Assembly (NCBI GenBank): GCA_052379645.1
Contig: JBQSYU010000017.1
Length of the DNA stretch: 64,000 nt
Reading direction: 5' to 3' (one strand)
Source of the DNA: Arthrobacter_H sp030452125
GTDB taxonomy: Bacteria; Actinomycetota; Actinomycetes; Actinomycetales; Micrococcaceae
A model generated the notes under the pieces. It saw only the letters and a program-made list of their open reading frames with translations, was not told where the DNA came from and made no database searches. Of the stretch, positions 46,160 to 55,721 are shown piece after piece (the first letter of the stretch is position 1; each line of letters opens with the position of its first letter). Position numbers and translations under genes: made by a program.

Positions 46160-48751
46160 ATGCTCTCCCTCGCGCTGGCTAATATCCGCATGTACTCACG
46201 GCGTTTCATCGCCGTCACCCTGGCCGTCATGGTCGGCACCGCCTTCCTGGCGGCCACCCTCATGGTCAATGCCTCGACCACCGCCTCGCTGGAACGCAGC
46301 ATCGGTGAGGCCTACCAGAACGCCGATCTGGTTGCCGGCATCAGCCCCGATGAGACCGACGAGGCCGTGGGCCTCGGCCCCGAGCAACTCGCCGCGGTCC
46401 GCAAGGCCCCCGGGGTCGCCGCCGCGGAGGCCCAAAGCAGCGCCGGAGCCAGGATCGAAACCGGCTCGGGCGACTATAACGCCATCGTGCAATCCTTTGG
46501 CTCCGACGAACAGTTGCGCACCACCGAGCTGGACTCCGGTGCCGTTCCGGCAGACCGCGAGGAAATCACCGTGGACCGCCAGCACGCCGAGAGCTATCAC
46601 CTGAAGGTCGGCGACGAAGTCGGGATGTCCGGTTCCTCCCCGGACGGCTCCACCGTGGACTTCACGGCCCGGATCAGCGGTATCACGACCTCCAGCAACA
46701 GCCCTTTCATGGGTTCGAATCTGCAGGTTGCCGTCTCCCCCCAGCGCTACAACACCTTGATGGGTTCGGACCCGCAGTACGAATCCCTGCTGGTACGCCT
46801 CGATGCGGGCACCGACCCGGCAGAGGCCGCCTCGGACGTTGCGGCCGCATTGAAGTCCGCGGGTGTCTCCCAGGCGTCGGTGATGACCGCTCAGGAACGC
46901 ACCGTCGACGATCTGGCAGGCTTCACCGGCGGCCAGGATCAGCTCACCGGGGTTCTGTTGGTCTTCGCACTGATCGCCCTGGTGGTCACCGGGCTGGTGG
47001 TCATGAACACCTTCGCGGTCCTGGTGGCCCAGCGCACCCGTGAACTGGCCCTGCTCCGAACCCTGGGTGCCCTGAGCGCCCAGCTGCGCCGTTCGGTGCT
47101 CGTCGAAGCCTTCGTGGTCGGGCTCGTTTCCTCGGTGCTGGGGGTCCTGCTGGCCATCGGGGTGATGGCCGGGCTGGTGGGCTACGTTTCAACGCTGCCC
47201 TCCGCTTCCTTCGCCGTGCTGGCCGTGCCACCGAGCGCCGTGATCGCCGGCCTTCTCGCGGGCACCGTGATGACCCTGATCGCCGCTTGGGCTCCGGCCC
47301 GCAAGGCGATGAGCGTGGCCCCCTTGGCGGCCCTCCGCCCCGCGGACTCCGCCAGTGTTCATAACCGGGTGGGCAAGGTCCGCCTGATCTTCGGGTCGCT
47401 GCTGCTGATCGGCGGCGGAGGGTTGTTGATCGGCGGCGCGGTCCTCGGCCAGCTCCTGCTGGGCTTCGCCGGAGGCCTGTTCTCCTTCATCGGGGTGCTG
47501 ATGCTCGCCTCGCTGTTCCTACCCGGTGCCGTCCGCGCGGTCGGCCGGCTCTTCGGCGGTTCGGGAGTTCCGGCGCAGCTGGCTTCGTTGAACTCGGTGC
47601 GCAACCCCGGGCGGACCACTGCCACGGCCACGGCGCTGCTCATCGGCGTCACCCTGGTGTCGATGATGATGGTGGGCGCCCAGACCACCAAACAGTCCTT
47701 CAACGACGAACTGGCCCGCAACTACCTGGTCGACGTCACCGTGGACTCCCCCGCCAACTACGGGGAGGGCTTCGATGGCGGAGCCCTGCCCGGCCCCGAT
47801 GCGGCGGCGGGCGCCGGCCAGTTGGGCACGCAGCAGGCGAAGCTCGCGGCGGGCGTCGACGGGATCGAGGATGTCGCACTGCTCAAACCCGTGGGACGAA
47901 CCGCCGCCGGGGAGCCGGTCTACGCCGCAGCAGCCGAGGAACTGGCCCTGGTCCTGAAGGACCCGTCGCTGGTCCCCGGCACCGGCGACGTGCTGGTGGG
48001 CCAATCGGTCACCAGTGACGACGTCGAGGTCACGGCGTACAAGGGATCCACGGCCAGCTCCTTGGCCGCCCAGCACTCCCAGTCGGAGATCTCCGCCCCG
48101 CTGATGACGTTGGAAACGGCGCAGCAGCTCGATGGATACACCACCGGCGCTTCGGCGGCCCGTGCCGCAGCCGAGGTGGAACCCGATCAGCTGGGCGCCT
48201 ATCCGCTGTTATGGCTCAAAACAGCCAGCGGGCTGAGCACCGATCAGCTCGAGGGTCTGAGCCGTACCCTGGCCACCGAGCTGCACGTCCAGGACTACCA
48301 GGTCGCCGGTGGCGCCGTGGAGCGGTCCCTGTTCAATCAAGTCATCGACACGTTGTTGCTCGTGGTCTCCGGTTTGCTGGCCGTCGCCGTGTTCATCGCC
48401 CTGATCGGGGTGGCCAACACCTTGAGCTTGTCGGTGCTCGAACGCACCCGCGAATCGGCGTTGCTGCGGGCCCTGGGGCTGACCCGCGGCCAGTTGAAGT
48501 CCATGTTGGCCCTGGAGGCGATCCTGATCGCCGGGGTCGCCGCGGCCCTGGGGATTGCCTTGGGCACCACCTATGGTGTCTTGGGCGCCCAGTCGGCCAT
48601 CGGTTCCTTTACCGACGTGACGCTGTCGCTGCCCTGGGCACAACTGGCACTCGTCTTGGGTGTCAGCGTGTTGGCAGCGCTGGCCGCCTCGGTGCTCCCG
48701 GCTCGCCGGGCCGCCCGCCTCTCCCCCGTGGAGGGACTAGCCACCGAGTAG
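46160..48751 (+). CDS. FtsX-like (MacB-type) ABC permease
   Basis: 863 residues: one N-terminal membrane helix, a ~200-residue extracytoplasmic domain (residues ~40-250), a first FtsX unit with three helices (VLLVFALIALVVTGLVVMNTF and following), two additional helices (LIFGSLLLIGGGGLL and following), a second extracytoplasmic domain (~520-700), and a second FtsX unit (TLLLVVSGLLAVAVFIALIG to the end). Repeated ARKAMSVAPLAALRP and ARRAARLSPVEGLAT elements mark the ends of the two units. This long ten-helix form works with the ATPase at 45409. Confidence 0.94.
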   Translation: MLSLALANIRMYSRRFIAVTLAVMVGTAFLAATLMVNASTTASLERSIGEAYQNADLVAGISPDETDEAVGLGPEQLAAVRKAPGVAAAEAQSSAGARIETGSGDYNAIVQSFGSDEQLRTTELDSGAVPADREEITVDRQHAESYHLKVGDEVGMSGSSPDGSTVDFTARISGITTSSNSPFMGSNLQVAVSPQRYNTLMGSDPQYESLLVRLDAGTDPAEAASDVAAALKSAGVSQASVMTAQERTVDDLAGFTGGQDQLTGVLLVFALIALVVTGLVVMNTFAVLVAQRTRELALLRTLGALSAQLRRSVLVEAFVVGLVSSVLGVLLAIGVMAGLVGYVSTLPSASFAVLAVPPSAVIAGLLAGTVMTLIAAWAPARKAMSVAPLAALRPADSASVHNRVGKVRLIFGSLLLIGGGGLLIGGAVLGQLLLGFAGGLFSFIGVLMLASLFLPGAVRAVGRLFGGSGVPAQLASLNSVRNPGRTTATATALLIGVTLVSMMMVGAQTTKQSFNDELARNYLVDVTVDSPANYGEGFDGGALPGPDAAAGAGQLGTQQAKLAAGVDGIEDVALLKPVGRTAAGEPVYAAAAEELALVLKDPSLVPGTGDVLVGQSVTSDDVEVTAYKGSTASSLAAQHSQSEISAPLMTLETAQQLDGYTTGASAARAAAEVEPDQLGAYPLLWLKTASGLSTDQLEGLSRTLATELHVQDYQVAGGAVERSLFNQVIDTLLLVVSGLLAVAVFIALIGVANTLSLSVLERTRESALLRALGLTRGQLKSMLALEAILIAGVAAALGIALGTTYGVLGAQSAIGSFTDVTLSLPWAQLALVLGVSVLAALAASVLPARRAARLSPVEGLATE

Positions 48752-48761
48752 CAACGGCTCC

Positions 48762-48806
48762 ACAAGCCCCGCCCCTCGTTGGTGACCAACGAGGGGCGGG
48801 GCTTGT
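48762..48806. terminator. 22-bp perfect hairpin between convergent genes
   Basis: The arms 48762-48783 (ACAAGCCCCGCCCCTCGTTG...) and 48785-48806 are exact complements. The hairpin lies between the FtsX gene (ends 48751) and the cytochrome gene (ends 48843), so it probably terminates both strands. Confidence 0.85.
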
Positions 48807-48842
48807 CTGCTGCCCGGCGACGGAGTCCGGCGCCTGGTTTCC

Positions 48843-49793
48843 TTATTTCGAGATCTTGCCCGTCAACCCGGCGAGGGGGCGCAGGAAGATCGGTCGGGCC
48901 AGGAACCAGGCGGCGACCATGACGGCCAGTGAGGCGGCGAAGAGCCAGAAGCCCAGCCATCCTGCCCCCTCACGTGCTGCATACATGTGGTTGAGGTTGG
49001 CGAGCATCCCGGTGGAGAACACCAGCCCCACATGCACGATGACGAATCCGACGAAGAAGAACATGACGGGAAAGTGGATCTTGCGGGCCAGTTCGATCGG
49101 GTAGGCCTGGTCCAGCTTCGGGTGCCCCTTGGGCCAGGCAGAGCTCATCCGCACGCCGGTGATGGCCGCGAGCGGTGCCGCGATGAAGACGATGGCGAAA
49201 TACGCCAAGAGTTGCAGGGAGTTGTAGTTGACCCACCCGTTCTCGATCGGCCAGTTCAGTGAGGCGTATTGCAGGGCTGCACTGAGCGCGTTCGGGAACA
49301 CGTCCCAACTGGTGGGGACGATCCTCATCCATCCACCGGTGACGAAGAGCAACACCACGAACACCAGCCCGTTGAGCAGCCACAGCACATCCAGGCTCAG
49401 ATGGAACCAGAGGTCCAGGCTGATCTTGGTGGGTTTATTCCGGGTTTTGAACCACCCGGTGTTCCGGCGGGTCCAATGCCCCGGGGGTCTGGCGGTGTTG
49501 CGCACCTTCCAGCCGGAACGGATGATCAGGACCAGGAAGAATGCGTTGAGGAAGTGCTGCCATCCCAGCCAGGCAGGTAGCCCGACGGGGGCCCCTTCGG
49601 GAAGTTCGGATTGCCCGGGGTAGGTGAGCAGAAATTCCTGCACCGGTTCCAGCCCGCGGACCCACCGGGTCAGCAGGACGACGACGGCCAGTGCCACGAT
49701 GGCAGCACCGATCCACCAGAGCATCGCCTTCCACCCGGTGGGCCGCTGACCTTTCGCCGGTTTCTTTCGCCCGCGCTGGGCTGTCGCTGTCAT
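48843..49793 (-). CDS. Cytochrome b561/b6-type integral membrane protein
   Basis: About 316 residues; the ATG at 49793 is preceded by GGGGAGGA. Six membrane segments are visible: MLWWIGAAIVALAVVVLL, LNAFFLVLIIRSG, LLNGLVFVVLLFVTGG, LLAYFAIVFIAAPLAAITG, FPVMFFFVGFVIVHVGLVF and GFWLFAASLAVMVAAWF. Possible haem ligands are the His in WQHFLNAFF, WFHLSLDV, KIHFPVMF and VIVHVGLVF. The layout resembles b-type cytochrome subunits of formate/sulfite-type dehydrogenases. It is the last gene after etfBA, so it may carry electrons from the flavoprotein to the quinone pool (inference). Confidence 0.75.
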   Translation of the reverse strand: MTATAQRGRKKPAKGQRPTGWKAMLWWIGAAIVALAVVVLLTRWVRGLEPVQEFLLTYPGQSELPEGAPVGLPAWLGWQHFLNAFFLVLIIRSGWKVRNTARPPGHWTRRNTGWFKTRNKPTKISLDLWFHLSLDVLWLLNGLVFVVLLFVTGGWMRIVPTSWDVFPNALSAALQYASLNWPIENGWVNYNSLQLLAYFAIVFIAAPLAAITGVRMSSAWPKGHPKLDQAYPIELARKIHFPVMFFFVGFVIVHVGLVFSTGMLANLNHMYAAREGAGWLGFWLFAASLAVMVAAWFLARPIFLRPLAGLTGKISK

Positions 49794-49806
49794 CGCTGGT
49801 CCTCCC

Positions 49807-50787
49807 CTAGACGGTGGCACCGACGCCGGCACGTTCGGCGAGGGCCCGATTCAGCTGCGGAAGGATCGTGAACAGGTCGCCAACAATGCCGAAATCGGCA
49901 ATCTCGAAGATGGGGGCGTCGGCGTCCTCGTTGATGGCCACGATCCGTTGTGCGGTCTGCATGCCGGCGCGGTGCTGGATGGCCCCCGAGATGCCCACGG
50001 CCAGGTAGAGGTCGGGCGAGACGCTGACACCGGTTTGCCCGACCTGATGGTTTTGGCCGATGTAGCCGGCATCCACTGCGGCGCGGGAAGCCCCGAGGCC
50101 GGCACCGAGTGCGTCGGCCAGCGTTGACACGAGGGCGAAATCCTCCGCCGAACCCAGTCCGCGTCCACCCGAGACCACGATTTTGGCCGAGGTCAGCTCG
50201 GGCCGGCCGGAGCTGGCCTCGACGGGCTGGATGGCGGTGATGGCCGCCGCAGTGCTGGTCGCCACGTCCAGGTCGAGGGTTTCAACCGTCGGGGCTTCGA
50301 CGGCCGGCAGGGCCGGGAGGCCGTGGGAGGAGACGGTCACCAGCGCGACGCCGGAGCCGACGGTGGATTCGGTGGTGTAGTTGCCCCCATAGACCGAATG
50401 CGTTGCGCGGATCCTGCCCTCGGCGGTGGTGACGTCGATGGCCTCCAGCACCACGGGGTTCCCGGTGCGGGCCGCCAAGCGGCCGATGGTCTCCCGGGCA
50501 TCGGCAGTGGTGGAGGCCAGCACGGCTGCCGGTTCGTAACGGTTCATGGCCTCGGCCAGGGCGGCGACGGCACCGGCGGCGACGTGGCTGGTGGCTGCCG
50601 GGGTTTCGGCGACCACCACGACGGGGGCACCCCAGGCGGCCAGTTCGGCGACCACCGTGGTGCCCGCAGGTGCCGCGACCACGGCGACCGGGTCGCCCAG
50701 TTGGGAGGCCAGTGCCAGCAGATGGCCGGTATGGGGGCGCAGCGTGCCGTTGGCCGCCATTTCACAGTTGACGAGAATAGTGCTCAT
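49807..50787 (-). CDS. etfA: Electron transfer flavoprotein, alpha subunit
   Basis: The 326-residue FAD-binding subunit has an N-terminal domain (ILVNCEMAANGTLRPHTGHLL). The C-terminal FAD domain has VVSGGRGLGSAEDF, GLGASRAAVDAGY, NHQVGQTGVSVSPDLYLA and GISGAIQHRAGMQTAQRIVA, followed by INEDADAPIFEIADFGIVGD. It accepts electrons from acyl-CoA dehydrogenases such as the fused enzyme at 61249. It lies 14 bases after etfB in the same direction. Confidence 0.95.
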   Translation of the reverse strand: MSTILVNCEMAANGTLRPHTGHLLALASQLGDPVAVVAAPAGTTVVAELAAWGAPVVVVAETPAATSHVAAGAVAALAEAMNRYEPAAVLASTTADARETIGRLAARTGNPVVLEAIDVTTAEGRIRATHSVYGGNYTTESTVGSGVALVTVSSHGLPALPAVEAPTVETLDLDVATSTAAAITAIQPVEASSGRPELTSAKIVVSGGRGLGSAEDFALVSTLADALGAGLGASRAAVDAGYIGQNHQVGQTGVSVSPDLYLAVGISGAIQHRAGMQTAQRIVAINEDADAPIFEIADFGIVGDLFTILPQLNRALAERAGVGATV

Positions 50788-50801
50788 GGTCTCCAGTCCC
50801 T

Positions 50802-51572
50802 TCAGATCAGGTGTTCGGCGCTGAGGTAGTCAATGAGTTCGGAGGCTGCCTGGCCTTCGTCGATGATTTTGGGCCCCGCGGTTCGGGCGGGACGTCGGCT
50901 GGAAGCCATGACCAGGTTCCCACCCTCGTGCCCCAGGTCGGTGAGGCCGAGTGTGGCGGCGTCGTGCACGGTGACGGGCTTGCGTTTGGCGGTCATGATG
51001 CCCTTGAACTTGGGGAAGCGTGGTTCGGCGGCCCGTTCGGTGATGGAAACCACTGCGGGCAGGGCCGCGGTCACCGTTTCGGTGCCCTCGGCTCCCTCGC
51101 GTTCCCCGTTGATCGACCCGCCGGTGACGTCGGCGGTGTTCAGCGGCCCGGCGAACGCGATCCCGAGCAGTTCGGCGATCATCGCCGGGACTACGCCGCC
51201 GCGCCCGTCGGTGGATTCGTTCCCTGCCAGAACCAGGTCGAATCCGCCGTCCTTGACCCCGGCGGCCAGGGCCCGTGCGGTGGTCAGGGCATCGGAGCCG
51301 GCCAGGGCGTCATCGACAATATGCAGGGCCGAATCGGCCCCCATCTGCAGGGCCTTGCGCAGGGCATCGCTGGCCTGTGCGGGTCCCATGGTCACGGCCA
51401 CGATCTCCACCGATTTATCGCCATCCTTGTGCAGCAAGGCGATCTCGAGGGCTCGTTCGGTGATTTCGTCGGCAATGCGTTCGCTCGCAGCCCGGTCCAC
51501 ATGCCCGGCTGGGGTGAGTTGCCTTTCGTCCCAGGTGTCGGGGACTTGTTTGATCAAGACGGCAATCTTCAT
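50802..51572 (-). CDS. etfB: Electron transfer flavoprotein, beta subunit
   Basis: The 256-residue AMP-binding partner of EtfA begins MKIAVLIKQVPDTWDERQLT. It contains ALEIALLHKD, IVAVTMGPAQASDALRKAL, DLVLAGNESTDGRGGVVPAM and the EtfB signature region VVSITERAAEPRFPKFKGIM. The ATG overlaps the stop of the MaoC-type gene (ATGA), with AAGGAAA upstream, so the hydratase and ETF genes form a coupled unit. Confidence 0.95.
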   Translation of the reverse strand: MKIAVLIKQVPDTWDERQLTPAGHVDRAASERIADEITERALEIALLHKDGDKSVEIVAVTMGPAQASDALRKALQMGADSALHIVDDALAGSDALTTARALAAGVKDGGFDLVLAGNESTDGRGGVVPAMIAELLGIAFAGPLNTADVTGGSINGEREGAEGTETVTAALPAVVSITERAAEPRFPKFKGIMTAKRKPVTVHDAATLGLTDLGHEGGNLVMASSRRPARTAGPKIIDEGQAASELIDYLSAEHLI

Positions 51573-52489
51573 CGGGTTTCCTTCCTGCTGGTTTCCGGTG
51601 AGGCCACAGCCTCACCCGCGTCGGTTCCCTGTTCCGCCCCGACGGGGCGGTGGGTGTAGGTGCCACGGTCCAGGACGACCGTCTCCCCCACGCGAACCTG
51701 GAACACCGCGCCGGTCTCGGTATGCCAGATGGTGGTGGTCAGTTCATCGCCGGGCACCACCGGGGAGGCCAGCCGGACACTGATGGCACCGAAGCGGTCG
51801 GGATCGGCGTCGGCCACCTCCTCGAGGACCGCCAGACTGGCAAAGCCCATGGTGCACAGACCGTGCAGGATCGGCTGTTCGAAGCCGACCATCCGGGCCA
51901 GTTGCGGGTCGGAGTGCAGCGGGTTGCGATCCCCGTTGAGGCGGTAGAGCAGCGCCTGGTTGTCGGCGGTCTTCCGGGTCACGGTGGTGTCGGCCGGGCG
52001 GTCGGGGACGGCCCAGGTTTCCTTCGGCCCCGGATCCCCGCCGAATCCGCCTTCTCCGCGGATGATCATGGTGGTCACGCTGGTGGCCACCGGTTCGCGG
52101 GTCTGGGCATCGAGCAGCTCGGTGGTCAATTCGATCACGGCATGCTTGCCCTTATCGTGGACGGCGGTCATCCCGCTGACCGGGATGACCGTGCCTGCCG
52201 GTTCCAGGGTGCGGTGCAGGGTGATGGCCTGGCCGCCATGGAGGATCTGCGAGAGCTTGAAGTCCCCCAGGTCCTCCATCGAACCGCCCGAGCCGCCCAG
52301 GACGACGGCGAAGCTGGGCAGGACCTGCTGGTCGATGCCGCGGGAGTTTTCGGTGGTGAACGCCAGCTGCTCCGCCGGATCCGAAGCACCCGCTCCGACG
52401 CTGAGCGCATAGAGCAGCGCATCCTGTGAATCCCAGCTGTAGGGATCTCCTTCAGTGGTCTTCCCGATGTTCTCGACGTTGATCGTCAT
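51569..52489 (-). CDS. MaoC-family enoyl-CoA hydratase (double hot-dog)
   Basis: About 306 residues, ATG at 52489 after GGAGCC. An N-terminal degenerate hot-dog half (residues ~1-140, DALLYALSVGAGASDPAEQLAFT) is followed by a C-terminal half with the hydratase-2 motif: YRLNGDRNPLHSDPQLARMVGF contains the Asp and His catalytic pair, then ILHGLCTMGFA. This is the arrangement of peroxisomal-type 2-enoyl-CoA hydratase 2 and steroid side-chain hydratases. It forms (3R)-hydroxyacyl-CoA in the chain-shortening route of this block. A promoter-like pair is present upstream at 52571-52598. Confidence 0.9.
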   Translation of the reverse strand: MTINVENIGKTTEGDPYSWDSQDALLYALSVGAGASDPAEQLAFTTENSRGIDQQVLPSFAVVLGGSGGSMEDLGDFKLSQILHGGQAITLHRTLEPAGTVIPVSGMTAVHDKGKHAVIELTTELLDAQTREPVATSVTTMIIRGEGGFGGDPGPKETWAVPDRPADTTVTRKTADNQALLYRLNGDRNPLHSDPQLARMVGFEQPILHGLCTMGFASLAVLEEVADADPDRFGAISVRLASPVVPGDELTTTIWHTETGAVFQVRVGETVVLDRGTYTHRPVGAEQGTDAGEAVASPETSRKETR

Positions 52490-52570
52490 GGGATTGGCTC
52501 CTTCCACGGGTGTCCCCCGTGCTGCTGTGGACGCGCACCGGACGGTGGTGCGGGTCACGTCTTCATAAAT

Positions 52571-52598
52571 ACTATAACGGGATTCTAGTTCTTGTCTA
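52571..52598 (-). promoter_or_regulatory. Candidate promoter of the MaoC-etfBA operon
   Basis: On the minus strand TAGACA and TATAGT are separated by 16 bases, a reasonable -35/-10 pair. The spacer contains AACTAGAATC, which shares the seven-base half site AACTAGA with the palindrome at 63531, in front of the first gene of the block. Confidence 0.45.
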
Positions 52599-54098
52599 TC
52601 CGTGGTGAGCGGACGGTACGGTCACGGCGTTTTTCCCGCGGCGCGCATCACGTTCGGCGATCGTCTCGGGAACCCATTTCACCGGGTGGCGTTTGAGCAT
52701 CAGGCCCAGCACCACCGAGAGGACCGAGAAGGCCAGTACGAACAGCAGGGCCGCGCTGACACCGTTCTGGTTGACCAGCGTCGTGCTGGGGTCCTGGTAG
52801 CTGGCCAGGATGTAGGCGCCGATGGCTGTCGCCGCCGACTGCCCGACGTTACGCACCATGGTGTTGGTCCCCGCGGTTTCGGAGGTATTGGCCTCGGGAA
52901 TGGCTTCGATGAGTACATTGGGCAGCGCACCGAAGGTCAGCGAGATGCCGATCCCGTTGATTCCCTGCGCGATGATGAATAGCGGGGCGTTGCCGAAGGA
53001 CAGCAGGATGATGGCCAGGGCAGCGGTCATCAGGGTCAGCCCGCAGACGAAGACCGAACGGGCACCGAACCGGTGGGCCATCCGCCCGCCCAGCGGGGAG
53101 AAGGCGTAGCCCAGCAACGCCGTGATGCAGCTGAGCACCCCCGCTGCCGTGGCGCTGAAGCCCAGCCCGAAGCCTTCGCTGGTGGGATATTGCAGGACCA
53201 TTTGCGTCGGTACGGCCAACCCGCCGATCGGTCCGATGGCGGCACAGAGGGTGGCCGTCATGACCAGGGCGATCTGCCGGTTCTTGAACATCCGCAGATT
53301 CACGATCGGGGATTCCACCCGCAGTTCCCACCAGGCCCAGAGGCCGGCCACGACCAGTCCGGCGCCCATCAGACCGAGGAACCGGGCCGAGGCGAATCCT
53401 GTGGTGGAACTGCCTGACAGGGCCAGCAGGATGGCGCTGACGGCGATGGGCAGCAGCAGGGCCCCCAGGTAGTCGGGTTTTTCCGTGGTGGGCACTGTCG
53501 TGTCCCGGGGGATGACGATCAGGATGGTGACGATGGCGACTCCAGCCAGAACCGCGGCGAAGGCGAAAATGCCATGCCAGGAGAAGACGTCGATCATGAA
53601 CCCTGCAATGAAGGTCCCGGCGGCACCGGCGATCAGGGCCGAAGCCCCGATCATGGAGACACCCACCGGGACGCGCTCGGCTTCCAGGTGTTCCCGGGCC
53701 AGGCCGAAGGCCAGCCCCATGACCGCGCCTGCGGTGCCCTGGATGGCCCGGCCCAGGATGATCATCCCCAGGGTTCCACCCAGCAGGGAGATCAGCGATC
53801 CGACGCCGGCGATGGCCAGCACGATGATCAGGACCTTGCGTCGGCCGTAGAGATCCCCGAAGCGCCCGCCCATCACCCCGGCGGAGGCGGAGACCAGCAG
53901 GTAGGCGGTCACCACCCAGGCGACGGTGTTGGCATCGACCTGGAATTCGGTGATCAGTGTTGGAAGGGTCACGTACATCATCGACAGTTCGAAGGCCGAG
54001 ACGATTTCGGCCAGGATCAGCACCACCACGACGGCGGCGAATCCCGACTTTTTGAGTTGTTGGAGCAGGGTGGCCTGTCGGCCAGCGGGTGCGGACAT
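52596..54098 (-). CDS. MFS transporter, DHA2-like (14 helices)
   Basis: 500 residues with about fourteen membrane segments. VTAYLLVSASAGVMGGRFGD precedes LYGRRKVLIIV, the loop between helices 2 and 3. RAIQGTAGAVMGLAFGLAREH matches motif C-type sequence, and a second half begins near the central loop at residues ~200-250. It exports drugs or metabolites by proton exchange in related proteins. Given the surrounding catabolic genes it could import a substrate or expel an intermediate; the direction is not readable. AAAGG precedes the ATG. Confidence 0.88.
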   Translation of the reverse strand: MSAPAGRQATLLQQLKKSGFAAVVVVLILAEIVSAFELSMMYVTLPTLITEFQVDANTVAWVVTAYLLVSASAGVMGGRFGDLYGRRKVLIIVLAIAGVGSLISLLGGTLGMIILGRAIQGTAGAVMGLAFGLAREHLEAERVPVGVSMIGASALIAGAAGTFIAGFMIDVFSWHGIFAFAAVLAGVAIVTILIVIPRDTTVPTTEKPDYLGALLLPIAVSAILLALSGSSTTGFASARFLGLMGAGLVVAGLWAWWELRVESPIVNLRMFKNRQIALVMTATLCAAIGPIGGLAVPTQMVLQYPTSEGFGLGFSATAAGVLSCITALLGYAFSPLGGRMAHRFGARSVFVCGLTLMTAALAIILLSFGNAPLFIIAQGINGIGISLTFGALPNVLIEAIPEANTSETAGTNTMVRNVGQSAATAIGAYILASYQDPSTTLVNQNGVSAALLFVLAFSVLSVVLGLMLKRHPVKWVPETIAERDARRGKNAVTVPSAHHG

Positions 54099-54183
54099 CG
54101 TTGTCCCAACCTTTCAGGGATGCGGCGAAAGAAACATGGTGCAAACATTTCTTGGGTCCGCAACCCGCCCCCGATCAGGAACG

Positions 54184-54235
54184 GTCACAGCCCACCGGTG
54201 GTCCCGCGGGTTGGGCGGGGGCCACCGGTTGTGAC
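54184..54235. terminator. Imperfect hairpin downstream of the aldehyde dehydrogenase gene
   Basis: GTCACA + ACCGGTGG on the left pairs with CCACCGGT + TGTGAC on the right around an ~18-base GC-rich loop; a four-base bulge interrupts the left arm. It lies between the aldehyde dehydrogenase stop (54254) and the MFS start (54098). It may be a weak terminator or an mRNA processing structure. Confidence 0.4.
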
Positions 54236-54253
54236 GTGTGGGTCGGGCCTGGA

Positions 54254-55720
54254 TCAGCCGTTTCCGTAGGCGACGGATTTGGTCCAGAAGAATTCCTCCA
54301 GGCCTTCCACCCCGCCTTCGTTGCCGTTGCCGGAGTGTCCGATCCCGCCAAAGGGCCGTTCGGTGACGGCATTGGGGGCGCCGTTGACGATGACTTCCCC
54401 GGTCTCGAGTTCTTCGGTGATCCGGATGGCCCGGCGCGCATCCGCGGTCCAGAGGTAGCCGGAGAGTCCGTAGTCGGTCCCGTTGGCCAGGGCGACCGCC
54501 TCGGCTTCGTCGCTGAACCGCATCACGGCCAGCACGGGGCCGAAGACTTCCTTCTGGGCCAGCTCGCTGGCAGGATCGACGTCGGCCAGGATGGTCGGGA
54601 GGTAGTAGAACCCCTCGGCCAGTTCCCCGTCGCCGCGGGAGCCGCCCATGACCAGTCGGGCGCCGTCGTCCTGGGCCCTGGCAACCATGGCCTCGATCCG
54701 GTCGATCGCCGCCTGGTTGACCACCGGCCCGCAGATCGTTGACGGGTCCTGGGGATCCCCGATGCTGAAGGAGCCGGCGATGGCGGCGACCTTGGCCAGG
54801 AACTCGTCGTGGATGGAGTCCTGCACCAGCAGCCGGGTCGGCATGGCGCAGCCCTGCCCGGTCATGATCGCGAAGGCCATGACGGCCGCCTGCTGGGCTG
54901 CGGCGTCCAGGTCGGCGTCCTCGAACACGATATTCGCCGATTTGCCCCCGAGTTCGAGCAGGACCGGCTTGAAGGTCTGCGCGGCGGTGGCGGTGATCTT
55001 GCGGGCCGTCTCCGGGCCACCGGTGAAGGACACCTTCTTGACCAGCGGGTGTTCCACCAGGGCGGCACCCGCGTCGGCGCCGCCGGTGACGACGTTGAAG
55101 ACGCCGTCGGGGATGCCGGCCTCATGGACCAGGTCGGCGAAGAGCATGACCCCCAGGGGCGTCAGTTCGCTGGGTTTGACGACGACGGTGTTCCCGGCGG
55201 CCAGGGCCGCGGGGACCTTCATCGCCAGGGACATCAGCGGTGCGTTCCAGGTGATGATCGCCCCGATGACCCCGTAGGGCTGGCGCAGGGTGTGTCCGAA
55301 GACCCCTCCCGCGCCGACCGTCGAGGAGATCCTGCCCAGCGGGAGCTTATCGGCCCATCCCCCGTAGTACCTGATCCAGGTCGCGGCGGCATCCACCGAG
55401 AGTCGGGCGGTGGTCCGTGGGGTCCCGTTATCGGCGATGCCGAGTTCGGTGAACTCATCGACGTGCGCTTCGACGAGCTCGGCGAGTTTGAGCAGGGCCC
55501 GTCCGCGCTCGGCGGCCGGCGTGGCCTTCCACGTGGCGAAGGCCAGATGGGCGGCCTGGACGGCCTCATCGACCTCTGCTGGTCCGGCCATCGGCACGCG
55601 GGCATCCACCTGGCCGGTGGCCGGGTTCACGTGCTCGTGGACTCCCTGGGCGTGGGTGCGGATTTCGGAGCCGATGCGCAGCGTGACCGCTGGCAGGGCG
55701 TCGGTGGTTTCGGTGCTCAT
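54254..55720 (-). CDS. Aldehyde dehydrogenase family protein
   Basis: The 488-residue NAD(P)-dependent enzyme oxidises an aldehyde to the acid. IITWNAPLMSLAMKVPAALA is the N-terminal part of the cofactor fold, with KPSELTPLG. VSFTGGPETARKI carries the Gly-x-Gly type turn, LLELGGKSANIVFEDADLD has the catalytic Glu, and GQGCAMPTRLLVQDSI has the catalytic Cys. EVFGPVLAVMRF and GGIGHSGNG are further family markers. It is coupled to the DUF35 gene (stop and start two bases apart), with GGAGG before the ATG. Confidence 0.93.
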   Translation of the reverse strand: MSTETTDALPAVTLRIGSEIRTHAQGVHEHVNPATGQVDARVPMAGPAEVDEAVQAAHLAFATWKATPAAERGRALLKLAELVEAHVDEFTELGIADNGTPRTTARLSVDAAATWIRYYGGWADKLPLGRISSTVGAGGVFGHTLRQPYGVIGAIITWNAPLMSLAMKVPAALAAGNTVVVKPSELTPLGVMLFADLVHEAGIPDGVFNVVTGGADAGAALVEHPLVKKVSFTGGPETARKITATAAQTFKPVLLELGGKSANIVFEDADLDAAAQQAAVMAFAIMTGQGCAMPTRLLVQDSIHDEFLAKVAAIAGSFSIGDPQDPSTICGPVVNQAAIDRIEAMVARAQDDGARLVMGGSRGDGELAEGFYYLPTILADVDPASELAQKEVFGPVLAVMRFSDEAEAVALANGTDYGLSGYLWTADARRAIRITEELETGEVIVNGAPNAVTERPFGGIGHSGNGNEGGVEGLEEFFWTKSVAYGNG

Positions 55721-55721
55721 T

